DNA of 7,802 bases from Anaerolineae bacterium (GCA_020433785.1 JAGRCC010000545.1:1-7802), one strand, 5' to 3'. Counted from the stretch's first letter, positions 1-7,096 are shown. Numbers and translations are program-made. The notes: generated by a model from the sequence alone, not told the origin.

Positions 1-1833
1 TGGCATTTCCCGGACATCGAAGAAGTGCGCCTGCCGCGCAGCGTGCGCGAGGCCGTCTGGCGGCGCATTCATTACCTCAGCCCCGACACCCAATCGCTGC
101 TGCGCCAGGCGGCCGTTTTGGGTCAAACATTCCGATTTGACGATTTGCGGGAGATGAGCGGTCTGTCGGAGTGGGAAGTGTTGGAGCATCTGGATGTGGC
201 CCTGGAGCGCCAACTGCTGTGGGAAGAACCAACGCTGGGGGAAAGCCTGCTTTGCTTCAGCCACGTGGAAGTTCAATACGTGCTTTATGATGATATGGGG
301 CCGCTGCGCCGCCGCATGTTGCACCGCCAGGCCGGCGAGGCCCTAGAGCGCCGCGCCCTGGACGATTTGAACCTGCTGGCCGAGGAGCTCGCTCACCATT
401 TTTGTAAAGCCGATGAGTTTGACCGGGCGTTGGTCTATAGTATTCAAGCGGCGCGTCAGGCCCAGGCCGACTATGCTAATGAAACAGCGCTGGTTTGGTA
501 TACGAATACCCTGGATATGCTTAACCAGCTCGATCCGCGTGAATCGGCCTCCTTTCAGCGGCTGCGTCTGCCCGTTCATAAATTTTTAGGACAGGTTTTG
601 ACGCTGATGGGTCGCTATGACGAGGCGCTCAATCACTATTTCTCGGCCCAGACGCTGGTCGCGACTGAAGGGATGACGGACGGCAAAAATCGCTCAATGG
701 CCGATCTTTGCAGCTCGATGGCCACGGTTTACGAAAAACGAAGCGAATACGACACCGCTTTTAAGTATTTAGAGGCCGGCCTCAAACATCTAGGCGATGA
801 TAAATTCAATAATGAAGCGGCGCGCATCTTTCTGGTGGGAGCGCGCGCCTTTGACCATCAGGGGCAGTTGGATCAAGCCATCGATTGGTGCCAACGGAGC
901 CTGGCCATAGTCTCACAAATTCGGTCGCCGGAAGCCCAACAGACGATGGCCCAGGTTTTCAACCGTCTGAGCGCCATCTGCCTGTTCCGGGGGTATTTCG
1001 ATGTGGTCATCCACTTTTGCCAGGAGAGCATCGACATCCACCGCGAGATCGGCAATGTCGCCGGCGAGGTTAGCCCTCATACCCATTTGGGGGTAGCCTA
1101 TTTTTTGGAGGGTAATTGGGCTAAAGCGGAGGAAGCTTACGCCACCAGCCTTAACATTGCCAAGAAGGTCGGCGATATCGACGGCTACAGCCGGGCCAGC
1201 AATAATCTGGCCGATCTTTACTTCTGCCGGGGGGAATGGCTTAAAGCGTTTCATTTCTATGAAGAAAATCGCGCGGTCTGGCAGCAAATCGGCATGGCTA
1301 AAGACGAAGCTAAATCGCTCAGCCGGATGGCCCAAGTCCACATCTACCGGCAGGAGTGGGCTGAGGCGTTGGAATGTCTGGCCCGCAGCCAGGCCATTTT
1401 TACCGACGTAGGGGCCAAGGATTATCTGCCGGAGTTGGATCGCCGTTGGGGCGAGTATTGGTTAGGCGTAGGCGATCTCAATCAGGCGCTGGTCCATCTG
1501 CGCCGGGCGGTTGATCTGGCCGCCAAACAGGGCAACCCACTGCAAGAAGGCAAGTCGCGCCGGATGTTGGGAGAAGCGTACCTACAGCGTGATGAACCGG
1601 TACCTGCGCTGGAGATATTAGAGCGGAGTCTGGCCATTTTGAATGATTTCAATATCAGTTACGAAGCGGCTCGAACCAAAACAGCCGTAAGCCGCGCTGC
1701 TCTGGCTCTGGGCGATTATGAGCGAGCCAGCCGGCTTTTAGCGACCGTGATGGAACTGTTTGAAAGCCTTGGCGCTACAGCCGATGTGACCAAAGTGCAG
1801 ATGTTACAAGCCAATTTCAAAAAGGAAGTATAG
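1..1833 (+). CDS. C-terminal part of an AAA/STAND-type ATPase with TPR repeats (5' end outside window)
   Basis: The reading frame is open from the first base, so this is the 3' part (610 codons visible) of a larger gene. The GTG at base 25 lies inside the domain and is not taken as the start. The first ~170 residues look like the helical region that follows the NTPase module in MalT-like and predicted-ATPase (COG3899-type) proteins: LPRSVREAVWRRI, then LLRQAAVLGQTFRFDDL, then FSHVEVQYVLYDDM followed by RRRMLHRQAGEALER. From about codon 195 to the end there are about ten TPR-like helix pairs, for example LGVAYFLEGNWAKAEEAYATS and LADLYFCRGEWLKAFHFYEE. Such proteins are usually cytoplasmic signalling or transcription regulators in which TPRs sense a ligand or partner. 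The N-terminal effector (DNA-binding, cyclase or kinase) and the Walker motifs lie outside the window, so the output is unknown. It ends with tandem TAG stops (1831-1836). The family call is firm; the exact role is not. Confidence 0.88.
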   Translation, partial: WHFPDIEEVRLPRSVREAVWRRIHYLSPDTQSLLRQAAVLGQTFRFDDLREMSGLSEWEVLEHLDVALERQLLWEEPTLGESLLCFSHVEVQYVLYDDMGPLRRRMLHRQAGEALERRALDDLNLLAEELAHHFCKADEFDRALVYSIQAARQAQADYANETALVWYTNTLDMLNQLDPRESASFQRLRLPVHKFLGQVLTLMGRYDEALNHYFSAQTLVATEGMTDGKNRSMADLCSSMATVYEKRSEYDTAFKYLEAGLKHLGDDKFNNEAARIFLVGARAFDHQGQLDQAIDWCQRSLAIVSQIRSPEAQQTMAQVFNRLSAICLFRGYFDVVIHFCQESIDIHREIGNVAGEVSPHTHLGVAYFLEGNWAKAEEAYATSLNIAKKVGDIDGYSRASNNLADLYFCRGEWLKAFHFYEENRAVWQQIGMAKDEAKSLSRMAQVHIYRQEWAEALECLARSQAIFTDVGAKDYLPELDRRWGEYWLGVGDLNQALVHLRRAVDLAAKQGNPLQEGKSRRMLGEAYLQRDEPVPALEILERSLAILNDFNISYEAARTKTAVSRAALALGDYERASRLLATVMELFESLGATADVTKVQMLQANFKKEV

Positions 1834-1873
1834 TAGTGCCAGCCGCCGACTTTCGTTGACTTGCACCAAACAC

Positions 1874-1894
1874 GGACAAATTTGCAATTTGTCC
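1874..1894. repeat. Perfect hairpin B (9-bp stem, 3-base loop)
   Basis: GGACAAATT pairs exactly with AATTTGTCC around the loop TGC. It lies 41 bases after the TPR gene stop. No run of T follows it on either strand, so it is not a typical intrinsic terminator. It is the first of two B copies in this gap. Confidence 0.8.
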
Positions 1895-1905
1895 TACGAC
1901 TACAG

Positions 1906-1930
1906 TAGAGCCAGTCGCCGACTGGCTCTA
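1906..1930. repeat. Perfect hairpin A' (11-bp stem, 3-base loop)
   Basis: TAGAGCCAGTC pairs exactly with GACTGGCTCTA around the loop GCC, the strongest short hairpin in this gap. It lies between the two B hairpins. It has no T-tract, so termination is possible but not indicated. The upstream copy A (1838-1851) keeps only the left arm and loop region. Confidence 0.82.
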
Positions 1931-1935
1931 AGCCC

Positions 1936-1956
1936 GGATAAATTACTCATTTGTCC
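1936..1956. repeat. Hairpin B' just upstream of the hydrolase ribosome binding site
   Basis: GGATAAAT pairs with ATTTGTCC through 8 positions including one G-T wobble, around a 5-base loop. It ends 13 bases before the AGGAGG of the hydrolase gene. If the transcript starts upstream, this hairpin would lie in the 5' leader, close to but not covering the ribosome binding site. Confidence 0.7.
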
Positions 1957-1969
1957 TACAAACTTATCG

Positions 1970-1975
1970 AGGAGG
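1970..1975 (+). promoter_or_regulatory. Shine-Dalgarno site that sets the hydrolase start
   Basis: AGGAGG stands 5 bases before the ATG at 1981. This fixes the start there rather than at the in-frame TTG at 1951, which lies inside repeat B' and would add ten residues not expected in this family. Confidence 0.9.
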
Positions 1976-1980
1976 AATCA

Positions 1981-2772
1981 ATGCAACTGACTATCTCTCT
2001 GGCTCAGATTGATATTGCTCTGGGCGATCCGGCCGCGAATGTGGCCAAGGCCGAGCAATGGACCGCCGAAGCCAAACGGCGCGGCTCCGAGGTGGTGGTT
2101 TTCCCAGAAATGTGGACGACCGGCTGCGATTGGCCGAATATCGCCTCGCTGGCGGCCGGCCAAGCCGACGTGGTAAGCGCCGTGGCCAATCTGGCCCGAA
2201 AGCATCGCATCTGGATCAACGGTTCGATGCTGGCTTTGGACGAACAGAACCGGCCCACCAACACCTCAATTATGTTTGATCCGGACGGCCAGCCGGCCGG
2301 GTTGTATCGTAAAATTCATCTGTTTGGCCTGATGGATGAGGATCAGTATCTGGCGCCGGGCCAGCAGTTGACCACCGTCGAGTCGCCTTGGGGGCAGAAC
2401 GGGTTGGCTATCTGTTACGATCTGCGTTTTGCCGAAATGTTTCGGACGTACGCCCTCAATGGCGTTACGATGGTCTATCTGCCGGCTGAATGGCCGCATC
2501 CCCGCCTGGCTCACTGGCAAACCCTACTGCGGGCCAGAGCCATCGAGAACCAAATGTATATGGTTGGCGTGAATCGAGTGGGCTGTGATGAGGCGAATAC
2601 CTTTTTTGGCCATTCGGCTATCATCGATCCCTGGGGCAATGCGGTGGTTGAGGCCGGCGAGTCGGAAATATTGCTGACCGCCACCATCGACACCGATATG
2701 GTGGCCGAAGTCCGCCAAAAGATTCCCGTTTTCAAAGATCGCCGGCCTGATTTATACCGACTCGGTCAGTAG
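1981..2772 (+). CDS. Carbon-nitrogen hydrolase, omega-amidase/MtnU/YafV-like
   Basis: A 263-residue protein of normal length for a single-domain nitrilase-superfamily enzyme, probably cytoplasmic since no signal peptide is visible. The catalytic triad is complete: Glu43 in VVFPEMWTTG, Lys111 in LYRKIHLF and Cys145 in LAICYDLRF. Glu120 in the MDEDQYLAPG segment fits the usual second structural acid. The stretch HWQTLLRARAIENQ, then VGVNRVG, then FFGHSAIIDPWGN is typical of the branch holding omega-amidases (2-oxoglutaramate or 2-oxosuccinamate to the oxo acid plus ammonia), MtnU of methionine salvage, and YafV. Which amide is the substrate cannot be told from sequence alone, and neither neighbour points to a pathway: upstream is a regulator, downstream a membrane protein. 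The start is set by a strong AGGAGG. The gaps on both sides carry repeats, so it is probably transcribed alone. The family is certain and the substrate is not. Confidence 0.93.
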   Translation: MQLTISLAQIDIALGDPAANVAKAEQWTAEAKRRGSEVVVFPEMWTTGCDWPNIASLAAGQADVVSAVANLARKHRIWINGSMLALDEQNRPTNTSIMFDPDGQPAGLYRKIHLFGLMDEDQYLAPGQQLTTVESPWGQNGLAICYDLRFAEMFRTYALNGVTMVYLPAEWPHPRLAHWQTLLRARAIENQMYMVGVNRVGCDEANTFFGHSAIIDPWGNAVVEAGESEILLTATIDTDMVAEVRQKIPVFKDRRPDLYRLGQ

Positions 2773-2774
2773 TT

Positions 2775-2854
2775 GGTTAGTTGGCTGGATTGACAGTTTG
2801 ATGGTAGGATAGTTGGATAGTTAGATGGTTGGATTGTTGGATGGTCGGATAGTT
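2775..2854. repeat. GT-rich tandem array of ten 8-base units, consensus GGATAGTT
   Basis: Starting two bases after the hydrolase stop, the sequence divides into ten units of exactly 8 bases. Three are exact GGATAGTT (2807, 2815, 2847). Others are variants such as AGATGGTT, GGATTGTT, GGATGGTC, TGACAGTT and TGATGGTA. The first units are the most diverged. No gene fits here. Paired Gs recur every few bases, for instance at 2827, 2831, 2839 and 2843, which would allow a two-tetrad G-quadruplex on this strand; that is inferred. Confidence 0.85.
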
Positions 2855-2871
2855 TTGGACCAATTACACGG

Positions 2872-2919
2872 CAAACCAACTGACCAACCCGCCAGCCCGC
2901 CAACAAACAAACCAACCAA
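2872..2919. repeat. CA-rich tandem array of twelve 4-base units (CCAA/CAAA)
   Basis: Twelve tetramers run in register: mostly CCAA and CAAA, with CTGA, CCCG and CCAG in the middle. Read on the other strand they become GTTG/GTTT, close in composition to the GT-rich array 17 bases to the left. The two arrays can therefore pair imperfectly into a long stem. It ends 11 bases before the start codon of the DUF389 gene, where a ribosome binding site would normally be. Confidence 0.8.
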
Positions 2920-2930
2920 CAGTTTTACCC

Positions 2931-5294
2931 ATGAGTATCGATTTCTCTCAACCCGATTTTCATATTATGGTTGCGGTGCGCGGCCAGGATGATTTTTGGC
3001 CGCTGTTGTGTATTGGCTACGGACTGGCCCGCTCGCGCTATGGCCGGCTGTCGGTGGTGACGGTTAGGCAGCAGAGCCGGGAGCGTCCGGAATGGTTGGT
3101 CATTCCGCCGGCGATGATGGATGTGCCGATTGAGGTCCACATCTTGCAAGATGAAAGCGCCGGCAAGGCCATTATTAAGGCCATGCGGGATTTTTCGCCC
3201 CAACTGCTGGTGGTCGGCTGGCGGGGGGAGCCGCCGCGAAGAGGGTATATGTTGGGCAGTACGCTCGATTATCTCTTGCAGCGGGCTTGGTGTGACCTGG
3301 TTGTGGTAAAATCGCTGCCCACCTGGCCGGACCAAAGTTTTTTCATCGATAAGGTGATGAAGGTCCTGGTGCCAACCTCCGGCGGCTCGAACAGCACCTT
3401 GGCCTTTGATTTGGGCCTGGATATGGCTAAAAGCTGCGACGTAACCGCCCTGTACGTGCTGCCCAAAGACTCGGACCCGGCCCAGGTTAGTGAACGGGAG
3501 CAGTGGTTGGCCGAGTTTACCCATCTATGGACGGTGCACCCCAACTTCAAAACCAAAGTTATTCAAGCCGAAGATGCGGTCAAAGGGATCGCGGTTGAGA
3601 GCGCTAATCATCATGTCACTATCGTGGGGGCCACCAACGACAGCGCCTTTAGCCAGTTTGTTTTTGGCACGTTTCCGCAGCGGGTAGCCCTGCAGAACAA
3701 AGGCACAACCATCATTGTCAAACAGTTCGATGGAAGCGTCGGCTCGACCCTCAGTCGCTTCTGGTGGCGGGCCACCCATTTCTTGCCGAAGCTGTCGTTG
3801 GAAGAACAGATGGATGTTTACAAACAGATTCGGCGGAGCGCCCGGCCGCAAATTGACTTTTTTATGATGATTGGGCTGGCCGCGGGCATCGCCGCGTTGG
3901 GGCTGCTGCTGAACAGTCCAGCGGTGATTATCGGCGCGATGCTGGTAGCCCCGTTGATGGCGGCCATCATCGGCATGGGGTTGGCTATGATCCAGGCAGA
4001 CGGACCGCTGCTATCACTGGCCAGCCAGGCGATGCTTAAGGGCGTGCTGCTGGCGATAACGATGGGGTTTCTGGCCGGGTTTCTGCTGCGATCGGTTTCG
4101 GAGCCGACCGCTGAGATATTGAACCGGACCAGCCCCAGCCCGTTCGATTTGGGCGTGGCCATTTTTTCGGGCTTAGCCGGCGCTTACGCCTTGTGCCGCA
4201 AAAATATGTCCTCCTCGCTGCCGGGGGTGGCCATTGCCGTGGCGCTGGTGCCGCCGCTGGCAACAGTTGGCATTGGCCTATCCTGGTGGAATATGCGGAT
4301 CGCTTCCGGGGCGATGCTGCTCTTTCTCACTAACCTGGTGGCGATTATTACCGCCGGCGGGTTTGTATTCTTTGTTCTGGGCTTTCGGCCGCGGATAAGG
4401 CGACAGGGGGCGCAGGGTATTTTTAGTGGCGGCGTAGCGACCTCGCTCATTTTGCTGGCGTTGATGGGCTGGGTATTGTGGTCGATTTCAATCGACTCGC
4501 TGCGGGAAGCGGCGCGCAATCGGGTTATCGAGTCGGTGCTGGTGACAGAGGTGCCGAAACTGGGCCGCGACGTGAGGTTAGATACCTGGCGCGTGAGAGA
4601 TCAAAATGAATTGACAGTTGCCGACGAGACCGAGACTGTTAACGAGGAAGGGCTTGAACAAACTCTGGCGTTGGAAGTCCAGGTTCGCGCGCCGGCCAAC
4701 ATTCGTTCCGACGGCAAAAAGATTCTGCGCACCAGTATCCACGATGCACTTAGCCGAAAAAAAATGATCGAAGAGAATGCCCCCATTGGTTTGGAGTTAC
4801 TGATTATCAAGACCGAGTCACTTCAGCCGGAAGTACTGCCGACTCCCACAGTCATGCCCACGGCCACCTTGACGCCCACCGCGACGACGACGCCCACCGC
4901 AACCGCGACAGCCACCGCCGGTCCTTCGCCAACGCCAACCGACACCCCCACCCCATCACCAACCGCCACCGCATCGGCCACGGCGACGCCGGAAGCCACG
5001 CCAACCTTGACTCCCACCGCCACACCTTCCCCCACGCCGACCAAAACTGCGACTGCTACCGCCACGGCCACCTCAACCCCGGCCGCGGCGGTAATCGCCA
5101 ATACGGATGGGCAGGGGCTGCGTTTGCGCTGGACGCCGGGCGGTCCTATCGCCGGCGCGTTACCTGAAGGAACCCTGGTGGACATGCTGCCCTTGCATGA
5201 GCTTGATACTGACGGCGTTGATTGGGTTAAGGTCGATGTGTTAGACGGTCGCAGCGGTTGGGTAGCAGCGGCGTATGTGGTGGAACTGCGCTAG
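2931..5294 (+). CDS. USP-USP-DUF389 membrane protein with Thr-Pro linker and C-terminal SH3-like domain
   Basis: A 787-residue multidomain protein. Residues ~9-128 form a universal stress protein fold with the full ATP-binding signature G-2X-G-9X-G-S (Gly96, Gly99, Gly109, Ser110). Residues ~141-265 are a second USP fold in which the second glycine is Asn (Gly233, Asn236, Gly246, Thr247). Residues ~310-520 are the DUF389 membrane domain, with [36 protein letters not shown] and [11 protein letters not shown] and by eye seven hydrophobic spans (about 311-328, 331-353, 369-388, 405-424, 431-450, 458-483, 502-520). Residues ~521-635 are a soluble domain, ~636-720 a Thr-Pro-Ala linker, ~721-786 an SH3-like module ending [13 protein letters not shown]. 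With seven spans and the USP pair in the cytoplasm, the linker and SH3 would be outside, which suits a wall- or surface-binding module. The function of DUF389 is not established; transport or sensing under nucleotide control is inference. No Shine-Dalgarno is visible before the ATG; Met13 is an alternative start, equally without one. Confidence 0.92.
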   Translation: MSIDFSQPDFHIMVAVRGQDDFWPLLCIGYGLARSRYGRLSVVTVRQQSRERPEWLVIPPAMMDVPIEVHILQDESAGKAIIKAMRDFSPQLLVVGWRGEPPRRGYMLGSTLDYLLQRAWCDLVVVKSLPTWPDQSFFIDKVMKVLVPTSGGSNSTLAFDLGLDMAKSCDVTALYVLPKDSDPAQVSEREQWLAEFTHLWTVHPNFKTKVIQAEDAVKGIAVESANHHVTIVGATNDSAFSQFVFGTFPQRVALQNKGTTIIVKQFDGSVGSTLSRFWWRATHFLPKLSLEEQMDVYKQIRRSARPQIDFFMMIGLAAGIAALGLLLNSPAVIIGAMLVAPLMAAIIGMGLAMIQADGPLLSLASQAMLKGVLLAITMGFLAGFLLRSVSEPTAEILNRTSPSPFDLGVAIFSGLAGAYALCRKNMSSSLPGVAIAVALVPPLATVGIGLSWWNMRIASGAMLLFLTNLVAIITAGGFVFFVLGFRPRIRRQGAQGIFSGGVATSLILLALMGWVLWSISIDSLREAARNRVIESVLVTEVPKLGRDVRLDTWRVRDQNELTVADETETVNEEGLEQTLALEVQVRAPANIRSDGKKILRTSIHDALSRKKMIEENAPIGLELLIIKTESLQPEVLPTPTVMPTATLTPTATTTPTATATATAGPSPTPTDTPTPSPTATASATATPEATPTLTPTATPSPTPTKTATATATATSTPAAAVIANTDGQGLRLRWTPGGPIAGALPEGTLVDMLPLHELDTDGVDWVKVDVLDGRSGWVAAAYVVELR
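4836..5090 (+). repeat. Low-complexity Thr-Pro-Ala linker coding region
   Basis: About 85 codons inside the DUF389 gene encode almost only Thr, Pro and Ala, with repeating TPT, TAT and SPTPT patterns. Third codon positions vary freely (ACC, ACG, ACT and ACA all occur), so the DNA is less repetitive than the protein. This suggests selection on amino-acid composition rather than recent slippage. Such linkers usually span the space between the membrane and an outer module and are often O-glycosylated; glycosylation here is not shown. Confidence 0.85.
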
Positions 5295-5319
5295 TAAAGA
5301 AGGGGATCGACACGATGCC

Positions 5320-5378
5320 GTTGGTCGTAACGGCTTCAGCCGTTTTGACGTTGACCGGCTAAAGCCGTCACGACCAAC
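5320..5378. terminator. Large inverted repeat between convergent genes, possible bidirectional terminator
   Basis: Two 23-base arms (5320-5342 and 5356-5378) are reverse complements except at two transition positions, with a 13-base loop. The outer 9 bases, GTTGGTCGT and ACGACCAAC, pair exactly. The left arm can also fold alone as AACGGC-TTCA-GCCGTT. It sits 25 bases after the DUF389 stop and 6 bases beyond the permease stop, where transcripts from both sides meet. There is no clean T-run outside the stem on either side, so an ordinary intrinsic terminator is only moderately supported. It could instead be a copy of a dispersed intergenic palindrome family. Confidence 0.6.
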
Positions 5379-5384
5379 AATCGT

Positions 5385-6164
5385 TTAGCGGTTTCGCTCC
5401 CGGCGGACAAATAGAAACGTGCCGATAACCAAGAACAATCCAAACAAGACGGCAATAATGATGAAATTGACCGCCGCGCTGTCGATGACGACCAGATCGT
5501 AATCGGGTGAATCTTTATACAAGACCGCTCGAAGGAAATCGACGGCGTAGCGCATGGGCGAGATACGTGAGAGCACGTCCAAATACCAGGGGAGGTTGTG
5601 GATTGGGGTGAAGATGCCGGCTAGAAAAAACTGGGGCAGCATAATAAACGGAAAAATCTGGTTGGCGGCCCGTTGGCTGTGTAGGTTGGACATGATGATC
5701 ACGCCGAAGGCTCCGCCAAAAAAGCAAATGATCCAACAGACCGGAATCAGGATCAAGGCTTGGATCGGCGAGATATGAATACCGATGATAAAACCGAATA
5801 TCACAATACCCAACCCTTGGGCCATCGAGACAAACGACTCGCCAAAGATTTTGCCGATAATGATTGAGTAGCGCGAGATCGGCGCGACAAAGATTTCCTG
5901 GCTAAAATCGTTTTCTCGGTCTTCGATGAGCGAGATTAACCCCATGGCGGATGATTGAAACAGGGTTTGAGCCAGAACCCCGGTAAAGGTGAAGGCCAAG
6001 AAATTAAAATCGACTTGGTCGCCCAGACTGGCCTGAAAACTGCCGCCTAAAACCCCAATAAAAATCAACGGAAATACAAAGGTTGACACCAGACGAGCTG
6101 GGTCGCGCATAAATTTAAGTAGGTCGCGATAGGCGATAACGGTGATGGCGTTTGCTTCGAGCAT
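5385..6164 (-). CDS. ABC-2 type transporter permease subunit
   Basis: A 259-residue inner-membrane protein with the layout of the ABC-2 exporter permease family. An amphipathic N-terminal helix (ITVIAYRDLLKFMRDPARL) is followed by six hydrophobic spans, at about residues 25-41, 56-79, 105-130, 132-157, 168-186 and 231-254, with a short basic tail (RRERNR). Family hallmarks are EDRENDFSQEIFVAPISR after span 2 and ISPMRYAVDFLRAVLY before the last span. It would form the membrane channel, probably as a dimer, with the ATPase encoded just upstream. The substrate cannot be read from the sequence; relatives export drugs, lipids or polysaccharides. Its ATG overlaps the TAA stop of the ATPase gene by one base, and a GGAGG lies 4 bases before it. 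The gene ends close to a large inverted repeat facing a convergent neighbour. Confidence 0.93.
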   Translation of the reverse strand: MLEANAITVIAYRDLLKFMRDPARLVSTFVFPLIFIGVLGGSFQASLGDQVDFNFLAFTFTGVLAQTLFQSSAMGLISLIEDRENDFSQEIFVAPISRYSIIIGKIFGESFVSMAQGLGIVIFGFIIGIHISPIQALILIPVCWIICFFGGAFGVIIMSNLHSQRAANQIFPFIMLPQFFLAGIFTPIHNLPWYLDVLSRISPMRYAVDFLRAVLYKDSPDYDLVVIDSAAVNFIIIAVLFGLFLVIGTFLFVRRERNR

Positions 6165-6173
6165 TATTCCTCC
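6164..6173 (-). promoter_or_regulatory. TAATG stop-start overlap with internal Shine-Dalgarno (translational coupling)
   Basis: On the minus strand GGAGG (6169-6173) precedes AATAATG, in which TAA ends the ATPase gene and ATG starts the permease gene, sharing one A. This arrangement usually couples translation and keeps the two subunits in fixed ratio. Confidence 0.85.
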
Positions 6174-7096
6174 ACAATGGCCAGGTAGGCATCTTCCAGG
6201 CTAGGGTTATGGGTTTTGATGGTGGTCAGCGGCGTATCGATGGCTTTTAGCAGTTGGTGGACGGTGGGTGAGCCGTTGAGATTGATTTTAAAGAGTGGGG
6301 TTTCGCTGAACGGAATGTCAAGCTGTGTCAGTTCGGTTCGCAGCCGGCTTCTGTCGGGCGCATCGATGAGGAGATATTTTTCCAACAGCCGGGCTTTGAC
6401 CGTCTCCGGCGGGCCGTAGGCCACAATGGTGCCTTTGCTGATAATGCAGATGGTATCCGCATCCTCGGCTTCATCCAGGTAATGGGTGGTAAGAAATACG
6501 GTGGTGCCGCTTTCCCGGCGCACGCGTTTGATGTATTCCCACAAATTGCGGCGGCTGGCCGGATCGAGGCCAACGGTTGGTTCGTCCAGAAACAGCACTT
6601 TCGGCTGGTGGATCAGGCTGCGAATAATCTCCAATTTACGTTTCATCCCCCCGGAAAAGGTTTTGATCGGTTTGAAGATATCCTCTTTGAGGCCCAGGAT
6701 TTCGGTTAGTTCGGTAATCTGCTGTTTGTAAGCTTTGGGCATCAGCGAGAACGTGGGTCGAAACGGGTATAGGCCGTAGACAACGGCGTGAAATCGCACG
6801 TTTTCTTCGGCGGTGAGGTTTAGGTCGAGGCTGGGCTTCTGGAAGATGATGCCGGCATTGCGCCGAACAGCACCGGCTTCTTTAACCAGGTCATAGCCGG
6901 CGATCCGGGCCGAGCCGGTGGTCGGGGTCAGCGTCGTTGTTAGAATCGAGATGGTGGTGGTTTTGCCCGCGCCGTTGGGGCCGAGCAGGGTAAAAAATTC
7001 TCCCCCGGCCACGCTAAACGAGATGCTATCGACGGCGTTGGTTTTACTATTGGCGTAGCGTTTAGTTAACTTTTCAACTTCAATAACAGAAGACAT
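6164..7096 (-). CDS. ABC transporter ATP-binding protein, DrrA-like
   Basis: A 310-residue nucleotide-binding subunit. All motifs of an active ABC ATPase are present: Walker A GPNGAGKTT (39-47), Q-loop Gln86, signature FSGGM (147-151), Walker B VLFLDEP (167-173), D-loop GLDP (176-179) and switch His205. The C-terminal ~80 residues (about 230-310), ending in NPSLEDAYLAIVEE, match the extension seen in DrrA/CcmA-type exporters of drugs or lipids. It would power the permease encoded directly downstream. The start ATG has a GAAGGA 6 bases upstream (7103-7108). A sensor kinase gene lies upstream in the same direction across a 116-base gap that contains a possible promoter, so the transporter pair may be its own operon. 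The substrate is unknown. Confidence 0.94.
   Translation of the reverse strand: MSSVIEVEKLTKRYANSKTNAVDSISFSVAGGEFFTLLGPNGAGKTTTISILTTTLTPTTGSARIAGYDLVKEAGAVRRNAGIIFQKPSLDLNLTAEENVRFHAVVYGLYPFRPTFSLMPKAYKQQITELTEILGLKEDIFKPIKTFSGGMKRKLEIIRSLIHQPKVLFLDEPTVGLDPASRRNLWEYIKRVRRESGTTVFLTTHYLDEAEDADTICIISKGTIVAYGPPETVKARLLEKYLLIDAPDRSRLRTELTQLDIPFSETPLFKINLNGSPTVHQLLKAIDTPLTTIKTHNPSLEDAYLAIVEE

Larger units (their letters stand above)
1838..1959. repeat. Duplicated composite palindromic element (A-B-A'-B')
   Basis: This fills most of the 147-base gap between the TPR gene and the hydrolase gene. Module A is GCCAGCCGCCGACT (1838-1851); A' is GCCAGTCGCCGACT (1910-1923), 13 of 14 bases identical. Module B (1873-1897) and B' (1935-1959) are 25-base copies, 62 bases apart and identical at 20 positions. 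Four of the five differences fall in the hairpin loop and the fifth turns a stem pair into a G-T wobble, so stem pairing is kept. The layout looks like tandem duplication of an A-B unit. I see no coding sequence here. It may be a REP- or MITE-like intergenic family; that is inferred. Confidence 0.8.

Noticed and set aside
913..1341. Minus-strand open frame of 142 codons
   Set aside because: It is antisense to convincing TPR repeats, with no recognisable domain of its own.
1906..1930. Intrinsic terminator of the TPR gene
   Set aside because: The stem is strong but no T-run follows on either strand, and the hairpin is part of a repeated element, so it is recorded as a repeat.
1951..1980. Ten-residue N-terminal extension of the hydrolase from a TTG
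   Set aside because: The TTG is inside repeat B', while the ATG at 1981 has an AGGAGG at ideal distance and gives the usual family N terminus.
2790..2795. Perfect TTGACA that could be a -35 element for the DUF389 gene
   Set aside because: It falls inside the 8-base repeat array and no acceptable -10 element occurs 16-18 bases downstream.
2775..2919. Possible CRISPR array or telomere-like repeat
   Set aside because: Units are 8 and 4 bases with no spacers between them, and the one GGTTAG is an isolated variant; this is simple tandem low-complexity DNA.
2925..3524. Minus-strand open frame of 199 codons
   Set aside because: It lies wholly opposite the USP domains, has an unnatural composition rich in His, Arg and Gln, and resembles no domain; the plus-strand frame has clear USP motifs.
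4823..5185. Minus-strand open frame of 120 codons rich in Val, Ala and Gly
   Set aside because: It is the antisense shadow of the Thr-Pro linker and SH3 region of the DUF389 gene; repetitive ACC/GCC codons read backwards give Val and Gly. No ribosome binding site or known domain.
6482..6731. Plus-strand open frames opposite the ABC ATPase gene
   Set aside because: They are shadows of an ATPase with all expected motifs and have no domain signal.
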